From: Exiguobacterium sp. KRL4
GTDB taxonomy: Bacteria > Bacillota > Bacilli > Exiguobacteriales > Exiguobacteriaceae
Direction: 5' to 3'
Length of the DNA: 64,000 bases
Assembly (NCBI RefSeq): GCF_001870785.1
Contig: NZ_MOLV01000016.1
Location: forward strand, 1 to 64,000
Positions 1-8,638 of the stretch are shown here, piece after piece. Numbering within the stretch: position 1 is the first letter of the stretch; each line of letters opens with the position of its first letter. The notes below the pieces were generated by a model. That model worked only from the letters and a program-made list of their open reading frames with translations, searched no databases and was not told the origin of the DNA. The translations under genes and the position numbers were made by a program.

Positions 1-53
1 TTCATCTTCTGTCAAATTGTTAATAGGTACAGTATATCGATATCTTTAAACAC

Positions 54-99
54 AAAAAACCCCGAATGGGCTTTTATCAAGTGTCCACCATTCAGGGTT
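54..99 (-). terminator. Rho-independent terminator downstream of the TPR gene
   Basis: A 12-bp stem (58-69 with 88-99, one G-U pair) is followed on the minus strand by a run of six T. It closes the minus-strand unit that ends with the TPR gene. The first 53 bases of the window hold nothing I can support as a gene. Confidence 0.75.
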
Positions 100-129
100 C
101 AGTTCAGACATCGGGAACGGCGAGTTTTC

Positions 130-786
130 TTATTTTAATAACGCATCCATCTTCGCTTTTGCATCTTGTGCCAACGTATGGTTCGGTTGATACGAAAGGA
201 CGGTTTCAAGTTCGGTATAACACGCTTCTTGCTCTCCTAAGAAGGCGAGTGCAATCGCATAATTGTAACGTGCATCCGTATGCGTCTCTTCCAGCAATAG
301 CACCTGTTCGAAGATTTCTGCTGCTTCTTCGATCTGTTCGTTTTGGGCGAGCGCCAATCCGTACTGGAAGGCAATTTCAACATCAACGCCGTTCAATTCC
401 GTTGCCTGTTTCAGACGGGGAATTCCTCGAATCGGGTCACCTAACTTTTGGTACGTAAGTCCGAGCATAAAGTGTAAATCGGCATCATCTAGTCCATGTA
501 GTAACGCAAGTCGTAACGATTCTTCCGCTTCGACGAGTTGATCTGCCGCGAAAAACAAGGCCCCTTTTGCATAATGGGCACTGGCAAACGTCGAATCGAT
601 CGTTAATGCCTTCTCATAAAACCGAAGTGCCCGATCTGCATCATCCATCGATTGGAGTAATGTGCCCAGATTGACATAGGCCGTCGGATCGTTTGGCTGT
701 TCTTCAATCGCATCGTTAAAGGCCTGAGCAGCCAGTTCATAGTTACCGGACTCCAGATGTCTAAAACCTACTTCATTATAGTTCAT
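130..786 (-). CDS. TPR-repeat protein (YrrB-like)
   Basis: A soluble protein of 218 residues made almost entirely of tetratricopeptide repeats. Successive 34-residue helical pairs carry the usual A-x-x-x-[LY]/A/P pattern from about residue 5 to the C-terminus. There is no signal peptide or membrane segment, so a cytoplasmic scaffold for protein-protein contacts is expected. I place the start at the ATG at 786, which has a good GGGAGAG ribosome site. The longer frame begins with TTG and overlaps mnmA. The gene lies 13 bp downstream of mnmA, as yrrB does next to trmU in Bacillus, so it is probably cotranscribed with the sulfur-transfer genes. Its partner is unknown. Confidence 0.8.
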   Translation of the reverse strand: MNYNEVGFRHLESGNYELAAQAFNDAIEEQPNDPTAYVNLGTLLQSMDDADRALRFYEKALTIDSTFASAHYAKGALFFAADQLVEAEESLRLALLHGLDDADLHFMLGLTYQKLGDPIRGIPRLKQATELNGVDVEIAFQYGLALAQNEQIEEAAEIFEQVLLLEETHTDARYNYAIALAFLGEQEACYTELETVLSYQPNHTLAQDAKAKMDALLK

Positions 787-799
787 ATACTTCTCTCCC

Positions 800-1936
<1,137 letters not shown>

Positions 1937-3067
1937 TTAGTTGTTCTGAAACGATTTTACGATATCTATCAGTCCTTGTGCGAGTAGTTCGACTTGCTCC
2001 AAGTCATTCCCTGAACCAAAGCTGATCCGGACAGACTGTTTTGTCCGCGGATTTTCACCGTACATCGCCGACAGGACATGGGACGGTTCAATCGACCCTG
2101 CGGTACAGGCACTCCCGCTCGAGACGGCAATTCCCCGCATATCGAGCATGATCAAAAATGGTTCGATCTCGACATGGGGGAAATAGAGGTTGATGACTTG
2201 CGCCAACCCTTCCGCACCATTGATTTCAAAGTCGATTGTCGATGCATGTAAGCGGTCAAGTAACCGCGTCCGTAACTGATGGTACTTTTTTGTTTGTTGC
2301 TCCTGTTCCTCGACCGTCAACCGGACAGCTTCCGCAAAACCGACGATACCGGCGACGTTTTCGGTCCCGGCACGACGCTTGCGTTCCTGCTCGCCACCAA
2401 AAGACTGTGCTTCCAGCTTTAGACCAGAGCGGACATACAATAAGCCGACTCCTTTTGGTCCGTTGATTTTGTGACTCGAAGCGGATAACAGGTCAATTCC
2501 CATCGCTTCGACATCAATCGCCCTCTTGGCAAAAACCTGGACGGCGTCCGTATGAAACAAAATCTGCTGTTCCCGTAAGAAACGACCACATGCCGCAATC
2601 GGCTGAATCGTTCCGACTTCGTTGTTGCCAAACATGATCGACACTAAAATCGTATCGGTCCGAACCGCAGCACGTAATGCGGATTCCGACACGACACCGG
2701 ACGCAGATACATCGAGATAGGTCACTTCAAACCCACGTTTTTCGAGTTCTTCGAATGCGTGAAGGACAGCATGGTGCTCGAAACGTGTCGTAATGACATG
2801 GCGCCCCTGGTCTTGATATTGCATCGCGGCTCCAATGATGGCGTAGTTATCCGCTTCCGTTCCCCCGCTCGTAAAGATTACTTCCGTTGGTTTAGCGTTT
2901 AATTCTGTCGCCATCACTCGTCGTGCTGTGTCGATCGCTGCCCGACCGGATCGTCCGAACGCATGCACGCTCGACGGATTGCCAAACTGCTCTAACATGT
3001 ATGGCGTCATTTTTTCCAATACTTCCGGACGCATCGGCGTCGTCGCCGCATGATCAAAATACATCAT
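1937..3067 (-). CDS. Cysteine desulfurase (IscS/NifS family, YrvO-like)
   Basis: PLP enzyme that takes sulfur from L-cysteine, leaving alanine and a protein persulfide for tRNA thiolation and possibly Fe-S assembly. It has 376 residues from the ATG at 3067. The PLP lysine is Lys200 in the SSHKINGPKG motif. The catalytic cysteine is Cys321 in SGSACTAGS, on a short loop. The annotated upstream GTG is less likely because the AGAGG site is optimally placed for the ATG. The gene sits between cymR and mnmA, with 12-13 bp gaps on both sides. That fits a dedicated donor for MnmA and regulation together with cysteine metabolism. A second desulfurase is encoded at 27732. Confidence 0.92.
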   Translation of the reverse strand: MMYFDHAATTPMRPEVLEKMTPYMLEQFGNPSSVHAFGRSGRAAIDTARRVMATELNAKPTEVIFTSGGTEADNYAIIGAAMQYQDQGRHVITTRFEHHAVLHAFEELEKRGFEVTYLDVSASGVVSESALRAAVRTDTILVSIMFGNNEVGTIQPIAACGRFLREQQILFHTDAVQVFAKRAIDVEAMGIDLLSASSHKINGPKGVGLLYVRSGLKLEAQSFGGEQERKRRAGTENVAGIVGFAEAVRLTVEEQEQQTKKYHQLRTRLLDRLHASTIDFEINGAEGLAQVINLYFPHVEIEPFLIMLDMRGIAVSSGSACTAGSIEPSHVLSAMYGENPRTKQSVRISFGSGNDLEQVELLAQGLIDIVKSFQNN

Positions 3068-3079
3068 TGTTTTCACCTC

Positions 3080-3487
3080 TCATATATAAAACATGTAGCC
3101 TGTATCGTCTTCTTCGGCTAAATCTTTTAACGTCGTCGAATCGAGGACATCGTCAACGGCACGTTGGATTTTATCCCATAACTTCCGTTTCGTCACTTCG
3201 TCACAGTTGTCACCTTCGACGACGACGAGTGGTCCTTCGAGCAAACGAATGATGTCGCCTGCCGTAATCTCATCTGCTGGACGCCCTAGTTTGTATCCAC
3301 CGTAAGCCCCACGAACACTCTTGACGAGACCACCGTTACGCAGCGGTGCAATCAACTGTTCTAAATAGTGTTCCGATAAATCATAACTTTGAGCAATTTT
3401 CTTTAAGGATAATGGCTTTAACTCGCCTCCTTTAGCAAGGGCAATCATGATTGTCAGACCGTAACGGCCTTTTGTCGAGATTTTCAT
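3080..3487 (-). CDS. cymR: Rrf2-family regulator CymR
   Basis: Winged-helix repressor of 135 residues. It matches CymR, the master regulator of cysteine metabolism in Firmicutes, in length and along its whole sequence. It begins MKISTKGRYGLT and ends in the same YMFYI tail I know from B. subtilis CymR. The recognition helix region SEHYLEQLIAPLRNGGLV is intact. The Fe-S cysteines of IscR-type relatives are absent, as expected for CymR, which senses sulfur status through CysK. The start at 3487 is chosen by homology. Extension to 3502 would place codons on top of the AAAGGA ribosome site. It probably heads the operon with the desulfurase, mnmA and the TPR gene. Confidence 0.92.
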   Translation of the reverse strand: MKISTKGRYGLTIMIALAKGGELKPLSLKKIAQSYDLSEHYLEQLIAPLRNGGLVKSVRGAYGGYKLGRPADEITAGDIIRLLEGPLVVVEGDNCDEVTKRKLWDKIQRAVDDVLDSTTLKDLAEEDDTGYMFYI

Positions 3488-3550
3488 CATGCGAAAAAAC
3501 ATCCTTTCTAGTATAGTAGTAGCTAAAAGTCGAAAGAAGGAACGCTACCT

Positions 3551-4864
3551 ATGGCTCATCTATTTGAATCACACTCTCCAGCTGGTCCACTCGCCAATCG
3601 GATGCGTCCTCAATCCTTGGACGAAATCGTTGGACAACGTCACTTAATCGGAGAAGCAACCTTGTTACGTCGGGCGATCCTTGCCGACCGGCTTGGGACC
3701 GTCATTTTCTACGGACCACCCGGGACCGGCAAAACGACGCTTGCCCGAGTTATCTCCAGTTATACGAAGTCAGCGTTTGAACAATTGAATGCTGTCACGG
3801 CAAAACTGGATCAACTGCGCGAAGTCCTGAAGGCGGCTGAATCACGACTCCAGTTTGACCAACAAAAAACGATCTTATTTTTAGATGAAATTCATCGGTT
3901 TAATAAAATGCAGCAAGATGCGTTATTGCCAGCCCTTGAAGCGGGCACGATCACGCTGATTGGTGCGACGACAGAAAATCCAAGTTTTGAAGTCAATGCG
4001 GCTTTGTTATCGCGAGCAACCGTCTTCCGGTTCGAAACACCGACGACCGATGATTTACGGGTCGTGCTGCGACGTACCTTACAAGATCAAGAACGAGGGC
4101 TTGGGAAATATCCGATTACGATCACGGAAGACGCCGTCGACCATTACGTCAAATTATCGGACGGGGATTACCGGGCTTTACTGAATGCACTTGAACTCGC
4201 CGTCTTGACGACACCGGAAATCGATGGGGAAATCACGATTGACCTCGCGGTTGCCGAAGAATCGATTCAACAAAAGGCCTTAAAATACGATAAAGACGGG
4301 GATCGACATTACGATGTCATCTCTGCCTTCATCAAGTCGATTCGTGGCTCGGATCCCGATGCTGCCTTATACTGGCTCGCTGTCATGATCGAAGCTGGGG
4401 AAAGCCCTCGCTTCATCGTCCGACGCCTGTATGTCCACGCCGCTGAAGACATCGGGTTGTCCGATCCCCAAGCCTTATTGCTCGTCGATGCCTGTGCCCG
4501 GGCTTGTGAATACATCGGTTTTCCGGAAGCACGCATTCCACTTGCAGAAACGGTCCTGTATTTAGCGACTGCTCCGAAATCAAACGCCGTCATCACAGCA
4601 ATCGATAAAGCACTCGAACTGGTCCGTCGTTCCGACGGCGGTCCGGTTCCCCCACATTTACGCGATGCGCATCATGCTGGGGCTGCCGCGCTAGGTAACG
4701 GGGTCGAGTATCAATATCCGCATCAGTTCCCACATGCTTATGTCAAACAAAACTACTGGCCCGAAAATCTGGCACGAACAAAACCTGTCTTCTACACACC
4801 TAGTCCACGTGGTTTTGAAAAACAAGTGCAGGCCCGACTCGATTTTTGGAAAAAACAACCGTAA
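3551..4864 (+). CDS. rarA: Replication-associated recombination protein RarA (MgsA)
   Basis: AAA+ ATPase of the clamp-loader-like RarA/Mgs1/WRNIP1 family, acting at stalled replication forks. It has 437 residues, normal for the family. Walker A is GPPGTGKT at 55-62 and Walker B LFLDE at 109-113. The C-terminal half (about 260-430) carries the conserved helical tetramerisation region, including the SDPDAALYWL and ESPRFIVRRL segments. It is the only plus-strand gene in the first 7 kb. It diverges from cymR, shares about 60 bp of intergenic DNA with it, and ends in a terminator shared with the convergent tcdA. Confidence 0.93.
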   Translation: MAHLFESHSPAGPLANRMRPQSLDEIVGQRHLIGEATLLRRAILADRLGTVIFYGPPGTGKTTLARVISSYTKSAFEQLNAVTAKLDQLREVLKAAESRLQFDQQKTILFLDEIHRFNKMQQDALLPALEAGTITLIGATTENPSFEVNAALLSRATVFRFETPTTDDLRVVLRRTLQDQERGLGKYPITITEDAVDHYVKLSDGDYRALLNALELAVLTTPEIDGEITIDLAVAEESIQQKALKYDKDGDRHYDVISAFIKSIRGSDPDAALYWLAVMIEAGESPRFIVRRLYVHAAEDIGLSDPQALLLVDACARACEYIGFPEARIPLAETVLYLATAPKSNAVITAIDKALELVRRSDGGPVPPHLRDAHHAGAAALGNGVEYQYPHQFPHAYVKQNYWPENLARTKPVFYTPSPRGFEKQVQARLDFWKKQP

Positions 4865-4877
4865 GTGTACGTATCAG

Positions 4878-4907
4878 AAAAAGCGACCTCCTGAGGTCGC
4901 TTTTTTT
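4878..4907 (+). terminator. Bidirectional terminator between rarA and tcdA
   Basis: A perfect stem AAGCGACCTC/GAGGTCGCTT with a 2-base loop is flanked by A-runs and T-runs, so it can stop transcription from both convergent genes. Confidence 0.85.
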
Positions 4908-5670
4908 AACGGACACGTTCGATGATGACGCCTGCTTCCCGAACGATTTCATTGATGACATAACTCGCCGCAATCAATCCCCCTACGGATGGGACAAAGG
5001 CATTCGAGCTTGGTGGCATCTTCGCTTTCCGGATGACAGCTTCGTCATTCCCAACGACTTGCCGCACTTCTTCGATGATTTTGACAGGTGGTTCGTCGGA
5101 GAACACGACAGGTACACCTTTATGGATTCCCTCTTTACGTAATCGTGTCCGAATGACTTTCGCGAGCGGGTCATAACTCGTATCCTTGATGTCAACGATC
5201 TTGATTCGAGTCGGATCCATCTTATTCGCCATCCCCATACTCGAGATGATCGGAATCTGACGTCGCTTACACTCTTTAATCAAATGAATCTTAAAGGAAA
5301 CCGTATCCGACGCATCGATGACAAAATCCGGATTTTCAGCGAAAAAAGCTTCGTAAGTTTCTTCATTGTAAAACATCTTTAAACGAACAATCTCGAGGTC
5401 GGGATTGATTTGCATCAACCGATTGGCCATCGCATCGACCTTCGGCTGTCCGACTGTCGGGAGTAAAGCATGAATCTGGCGATTGACGTTCGTAATGTCG
5501 ATATCATCTTTATCGACGAGGATCAAACGGCCAACACCACTACGGGCAAGGGCTTCCGCCGAAAACGAACCGACGCCGCCAATCCCTAAAATTGCGACAG
5601 ACTTGGATGCCAATGCGTCAAGTCCAGTCTTACCGATTGCTAATTCATTACGTGAAAATTGATGTAACAT
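4906..5670 (-). CDS. tcdA: tRNA threonylcarbamoyladenosine dehydratase TcdA (YrvM)
   Basis: E1/ThiF-like ATP-dependent enzyme that cyclises t6A37 to ct6A in ANN-decoding tRNAs. It has 254 residues, the size of the Bacillus homologue. A nucleotide-binding glycine loop GIGGVGS lies at 29-35, followed by the DKDDIDITNVNRQ segment that marks E1-like adenylating enzymes. No C-terminal rhodanese or sulfur-carrier domain is present, which separates it from ThiF/MoeB. It is downstream of the probable 6S RNA, as yrvM is in B. subtilis. The stop overlaps the rarA/tcdA terminator region. Confidence 0.9.
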   Translation of the reverse strand: MLHQFSRNELAIGKTGLDALASKSVAILGIGGVGSFSAEALARSGVGRLILVDKDDIDITNVNRQIHALLPTVGQPKVDAMANRLMQINPDLEIVRLKMFYNEETYEAFFAENPDFVIDASDTVSFKIHLIKECKRRQIPIISSMGMANKMDPTRIKIVDIKDTSYDPLAKVIRTRLRKEGIHKGVPVVFSDEPPVKIIEEVRQVVGNDEAVIRKAKMPPSSNAFVPSVGGLIAASYVINEIVREAGVIIERVR

Positions 5671-5717
5671 CTCATAACCTCACAATACTCATACTGTTTT
5701 ACTCGGAATTATATCAT

Positions 5718-5739
5718 AAAAAAAAACGTCATGCGACGT
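5718..5739 (-). terminator. Terminator downstream of the 6S RNA candidate
   Basis: On the minus strand an ACGTC/GACGT stem with a 4-base loop is followed by nine T. It lies between the RNA candidate and tcdA, so tcdA probably needs its own promoter or read-through. Confidence 0.6.
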
Positions 5740-5761
5740 ATAGATGAATCACTTTTTAAAA

Positions 5762-5967
5762 AAATAAACGATGGGACCCGAAGTGCCGTGTCGATACCTT
5801 ATTTTTGAACCTGCTGTGCAGGTGGGTGTCTTATCCGACTCCTATTCGTACGTCCTCCTGCTGTGTTACGAGGCATGTACTACTAGTTGGAACGTCAGAC
5901 TCCCTATCAAAAAAGAGTGGCTCAAAGATAAAAGGCGGCTCTCGTACATCTCAGGAACCCCATCTGT
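5762..5967 (-). ncRNA. Probable 6S RNA (SsrS/BsrA type)
   Basis: A 206-nt interval with no gene and long-range pairing. The ends close as GATGGG/CCCATC, and the stem continues through CCTGAG paired with CTTCGGG. The 5' part reads TTCCTGAGATGT, close to the conserved 5' end of Firmicutes 6S RNA. Internal parts include a CCTGC/GCAGG hairpin and a mostly unpaired middle, consistent with the open-promoter mimic bulge. A T-rich 3' end follows. It lies between tcdA and aspS, the site of bsrA in B. subtilis. 6S RNA binds housekeeping RNA polymerase holoenzyme. The identification rests on structure and position, not on a covariance-model hit. Confidence 0.65.
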
Positions 5968-5974
5968 TGCATTT

Positions 5975-6003
5975 AATATAGCATTCCCCTTATCGAAATG
6001 CAA
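5975..6003 (-). promoter_or_regulatory. Predicted promoter of the 6S RNA candidate
   Basis: On the minus strand, TTGCAT (5998-6003) and TATATT (5975-5980) are separated by 17 bp. This puts the start about 8-10 bases downstream, right at the closing stem of the RNA. Confidence 0.5.
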
Positions 6004-6027
6004 CTGGTTCTGACTCTTAAAATTTGA

Positions 6028-7230
6028 TCATTTTTCAGTCGTTTCACTTGACATCCAACGCCGAATGAATGCCCCTGCCGGATCGTATTTTTGCTGTTGG
6101 AATTCCGGGTTGAATCGTGGTATGCGTGTCGCGTTTCCGACCCCTGCAATGTAGGCCCAGTTCCCATAATTGGAAGCGACATCGTAGTCAATCAACTGCT
6201 GTTCAAAATAACGCGCCCCGATCCGCCAATCTTGTTTCAGATCGTGAATCAAATAACTCGCCGTAATCTGGCGTCCCCGGTTCGACATCCATCCCGTTTC
6301 TCGAATTTCACGCATGAAGGCATCCACGAATGGTTGACCGGTCCGTCCCGCCATCCAGGCATCGATCGCCGATTGATCCGTTTCCCATGTCAGATGACCA
6401 TCTCGCAAGCCATTGGACCGAAAGAGACGATGCCCCGTTTCCCGCATCGTCAAGTGGAAAAAGTCACGCCACAACAATTCGAAGTATAACCAGTAAGTCG
6501 ATTCGTTCGCCCCGTGCAGACGTTCAGTTCGTTGTAACTCTGCCATGACACGCCGTGGCGAAAGCGAACCGTTCGCAAGCCAAGCCGATAATTTTGAGGA
6601 ATCATCGCGATCAAACCCGTTCCGCGTCTCTTTATACGTAAAGACAGGTCGTTCCAGGTACTCGGTCAAACGAGCACGCCCTGCCGCTTCACCGCCTGCA
6701 AACGGAAACGCCGTATGCGGATGATCCACAGCTCTCGCCTCTGGCGGTTCGACATACCGGACTTCCCCCGGTGCCTCGATTGGTTCAGCGAATCGACCGG
6801 ATTCTTCGACTCTTTTTCGAAATGCGGTAAAGACTCGTTTCAGTTCATCACTACCAATATCTTCCCGAAGATGTAACGTTTGTGTCTCATACATACAGGC
6901 TGTAAACTGTCGCAGAACCGCTTGCTCCAGACGCTCTTCATAAAAACCAGTCATCCTGTGAAAATAGACGACATCTTCCGGTTCAATGAATCGTGAGAGT
7001 TGTTCCATCGTCTCCCCTCGCAAAATCGTCAGTTCGATTCCGAGTTGCCCTAAATGATCCCGTAAGGATTCGAGCGTCTCCCGTTCAAATGTCACGTGTT
7101 GATGTCCTCTCGTCTCTGTCTCCCGTTGAATGAAAAGCGCTCGGACCGTCTCTTGTTCGGTACAGGCACGCGACAAGGCTTGATGATCATCGACCCGTAA
7201 ATCATTTCGATACCACACGATTCCCGCCAT
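6028..7230 (-). CDS. Photolyase/cryptochrome family protein, CRY-DASH-like
   Basis: FAD-dependent blue-light enzyme of 400 residues. The N-terminal antenna-binding alpha/beta domain (about 1-130) begins IVWYRNDLRVDDH. The C-terminal FAD and DNA-binding helical domain holds WRDFF (254-258), WMSNRGRQ (314-321) and DYDVASNYGNW (348-358). The last two are typical of CRY-DASH proteins rather than class I CPD photolyases. DASH proteins repair cyclobutane dimers mainly in single-stranded DNA, and some signal. The protein is shorter than many DASH members and has no C-terminal extension. The gene stands alone with the opposite-strand 39-residue ORF behind it. The neighbouring glycosylase gene makes this a small DNA-repair pocket between aspS and tcdA. 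Confidence 0.85.
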   Translation of the reverse strand: MAGIVWYRNDLRVDDHQALSRACTEQETVRALFIQRETETRGHQHVTFERETLESLRDHLGQLGIELTILRGETMEQLSRFIEPEDVVYFHRMTGFYEERLEQAVLRQFTACMYETQTLHLREDIGSDELKRVFTAFRKRVEESGRFAEPIEAPGEVRYVEPPEARAVDHPHTAFPFAGGEAAGRARLTEYLERPVFTYKETRNGFDRDDSSKLSAWLANGSLSPRRVMAELQRTERLHGANESTYWLYFELLWRDFFHLTMRETGHRLFRSNGLRDGHLTWETDQSAIDAWMAGRTGQPFVDAFMREIRETGWMSNRGRQITASYLIHDLKQDWRIGARYFEQQLIDYDVASNYGNWAYIAGVGNATRIPRFNPEFQQQKYDPAGAFIRRWMSSETTEK

Positions 7231-7312
7231 TTCATCAGCTCCTTTTTTCTTGTCTACTCGTACTATCTCAGTCTTCCGCTCTTACGCAAAGAATCAATGT
7301 GCGGAAAAGGTT

Positions 7313-7340
7313 TTGATTTTTTGTTTTAGTGGAATATGAT
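7313..7340 (+). promoter_or_regulatory. Predicted sigma-A promoter for the 39-residue ORF
   Basis: TTGATT (7313-7318) and TATGAT (7335-7340) lie 16 bp apart, about 30 bp before the small ORF and its AAGGAG site. The rest of the 141-bp gap after the photolyase start shows nothing else. Confidence 0.6.
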
Positions 7341-7371
7341 TAATACAACTTACTAAGGAGTGAATCATTTC

Positions 7372-7491
7372 ATGGCAGCTAAAAAAGGGAAATTAAAGAC
7401 ATTAATCACGCTCGCTACGACGGTCGGACCAATCGTCTACAAATTCTATAAAAAACAACAAGCTAAAAAATCAATCAACACACCAAAATAA
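7372..7491 (+). CDS. Small basic protein of 39 residues, function unknown
   Basis: A short ORF with full expression signals: a promoter 30 bp upstream, an AAGGAG site (7355-7360) 11 bases before the ATG, and a strong terminator just after the stop. The protein begins MAAKKGKLKTLITL. It has a hydrophobic stretch (about 9-22) followed by a Lys-rich tail (YKFYKKQQAKKS). That is a cationic, possibly membrane-associated peptide, too short for a confident transmembrane call. I do not recognise a named family. The complete transcription unit argues that it is real rather than a chance ORF. Confidence 0.65.
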   Translation: MAAKKGKLKTLITLATTVGPIVYKFYKKQQAKKSINTPK

Positions 7492-7502
7492 TGTATCTGT
7501 TA

Positions 7503-7537
7503 AACACGCTTCCCTTATCGAGAGAAGCGTGTTTTTT
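7503..7537 (+). terminator. Terminator after the 39-residue ORF
   Basis: A 10-bp perfect stem AACACGCTTC/GAAGCGTGTT is followed by six T on the plus strand. Confidence 0.85.
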
Positions 7538-7544
7538 GATGTCT

Positions 7545-7999
7545 AGATTTTTTGTTCCACCGCATTGCGATGGATTCCACTTATTTCTCGTTGTTTTTTA
7601 TCAAAATCAGACGAGAATACTCCCACTTCTAAACGTTCAGGGCGAAGCCCTAGTGCAAGTGAGGGATGAATCGTCTTCGGGCAAGGCGTGTCTTCCGACA
7701 CGTCAATTGTCCGACACTCTTGGTTTGAAAACAATTAAAATCAGGAATAAAAAAATGTCGCGTTCTTTGAAAACTGAAGATATAGGGTTGTGACAGGAAG
7801 TTCGTCTGTCACGTAAAATCTTCAACGTTCATCTTGCGGATGATCGAAGTAGCGAAAACCAAGCAGAGTAGGCATCCGCGCAAAAGAAACGGACAAGATT
7901 AACGTTCAACCGTCGGGACGACGGGGTAGCCTGATAAATTTTCGACCGGTAGGTAGGAATCCTCCACCTCTTAGCGAAGCGTAGGTGGAGGTAGTTCAC
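7545..7999 (+). mobile_element. Decayed IS200/IS605-family element with omega-RNA-like right end
   Basis: About 450 bp without a credible gene but rich in structure. Near the proposed left end is an imperfect palindrome (about 7556-7573). In the middle, a GGGC/GCCC hairpin lies in the sequence around 7618-7660. The right part has GTGACAG/CTGTCAC (7790-7811), CCGTC/GACGG (about 7910-7924) and a perfect 9-bp stem CCTCCACCT/AGGTGGAGG (7960-7990), ending GTAGTTCAC. This order and terminal hairpin resemble the tnpB-associated omega-RNA (HEARO) end of IS605-type elements in Firmicutes. No tnpA or tnpB reading frame survives. The left boundary is uncertain. The right end overlaps the stop codon of the glycosylase gene. 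Confidence 0.5.
7780..7999 (+). ncRNA. Omega-RNA/HEARO-like structured RNA remnant
   Basis: The right 220 bp of the relic element can fold into three or four successive hairpins and ends in the 9-bp stem followed by GTAGTTCAC. In active IS605-type elements this 3' RNA is bound by TnpB, and the flanking host bases act as guide. Here the flank is the end of the glycosylase gene. No TnpB is encoded nearby, so any function would need a protein supplied from elsewhere. Resemblance only; no model search was possible. Confidence 0.4.
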
Positions 8000-8583
8000 T
8001 TTTTGCTCACTCCACTGCTCCCCTCTTCGTAAAAACGCCAAGGGTATGCCGTGGCCTCGCCGGCGTTCGGAATCCCGATTCGGGTCGTCTGCACGATGGT
8101 TCCTGCAGGTCCTGCCTCGATTCGAAAACGAGAATCCGTATATACATCGACACCGGAGTCAGCCGTCGTCAATCCGAACGCTTGGCACAACTTCGCTGGA
8201 CCATTGACGAGATTTTTTTGTTCCGTTTTTGTCAATGTCACATACGGTTTCTCAAACCGGCGTTCTGCGATGAGATCATGTCCGCTTATAATCTCCGCGC
8301 CACGCAGTAACACCGCATACCCTTGACCCACCTCCCCACAGACGATGTTCAGACAATGATGCATGCCATAAGTAAAATACACATAGATGTGACCGGCCGG
8401 CCCAAACATCGGCGCCGTCCGTTTCGTCGGGCGTCCGCTATAGGAATGGGCCGCTTGATCATACGGCCCAAGATAGGCTTCGACCTCGACAATCCGCATC
8501 GTGACTGCATCAACCGTCAGAAGACTTCCGATTAATTCCGGTGCGACATCGACCGGTGATCGTTCAAAAAAAAACCGTTCCAT
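7996..8583 (-). CDS. DNA-3-methyladenine glycosylase (MPG/AAG family)
   Basis: Base-excision repair glycosylase of the AAG fold, removing alkylated purines. It has 195 residues. Family marks are the VEAYLGPYDQAAHSYSGRPTKR segment with the catalytic-region Glu, MFGPAGHIYVYFTYGMHHC, and the LVNGPAKLCQAFG motif near residue 125. The start at the ATG at 8583 is set by AGGAGG 7 bases upstream. The ATG two codons earlier touches the ribosome site. The last codons read SKK then TGA, and that TGA lies in the GTAGTTCAC end of the relic element, so the C-terminus may have been reshaped by the insertion. The aspS terminator lies directly upstream. Confidence 0.88.
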   Translation of the reverse strand: MERFFFERSPVDVAPELIGSLLTVDAVTMRIVEVEAYLGPYDQAAHSYSGRPTKRTAPMFGPAGHIYVYFTYGMHHCLNIVCGEVGQGYAVLLRGAEIISGHDLIAERRFEKPYVTLTKTEQKNLVNGPAKLCQAFGLTTADSGVDVYTDSRFRIEAGPAGTIVQTTRIGIPNAGEATAYPWRFYEEGSSGVSKK

Positions 8584-8596
8584 CTTCATTCCTCCT

Positions 8597-8633
8597 AAAA
8601 AAACAGATTTCCCTCTGGCAGAAGGAAATCTGT
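8597..8633 (-). terminator. Terminator of the hisS-aspS operon
   Basis: A 10-bp perfect stem ACAGATTTCC/GGAAATCTGT with a minus-strand T-run. It sits between aspS and the glycosylase gene and leaves almost no room for a separate glycosylase promoter. Confidence 0.85.
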
Positions 8634-8638
8634 ATTGT

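Noticed and set aside
1-53. Start or end of a neighbouring gene at the left edge
   Set aside because: Several short open frames cross the edge, but none has a ribosome site or recognisable sequence. A recD2-like gene may follow outside the window.
5771-6013. Plus-strand ORF of 80 codons over the 6S candidate
   Set aside because: No ribosome site, Cys/Tyr-rich unlikely protein, and it lies antisense to a strongly paired RNA with its own promoter.
7491-7793. ORFs over the relic element on both strands (plus 7491-7793, minus 7543-7734)
   Set aside because: No ribosome site, odd composition and overlap with a terminator and hairpins. They look like read-through of structured non-coding DNA.
6028-8000. 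Genomic island or prophage around the photolyase
   Set aside because: No integrase, tRNA, attachment repeats or phage genes. Only the single decayed insertion sequence is visible.
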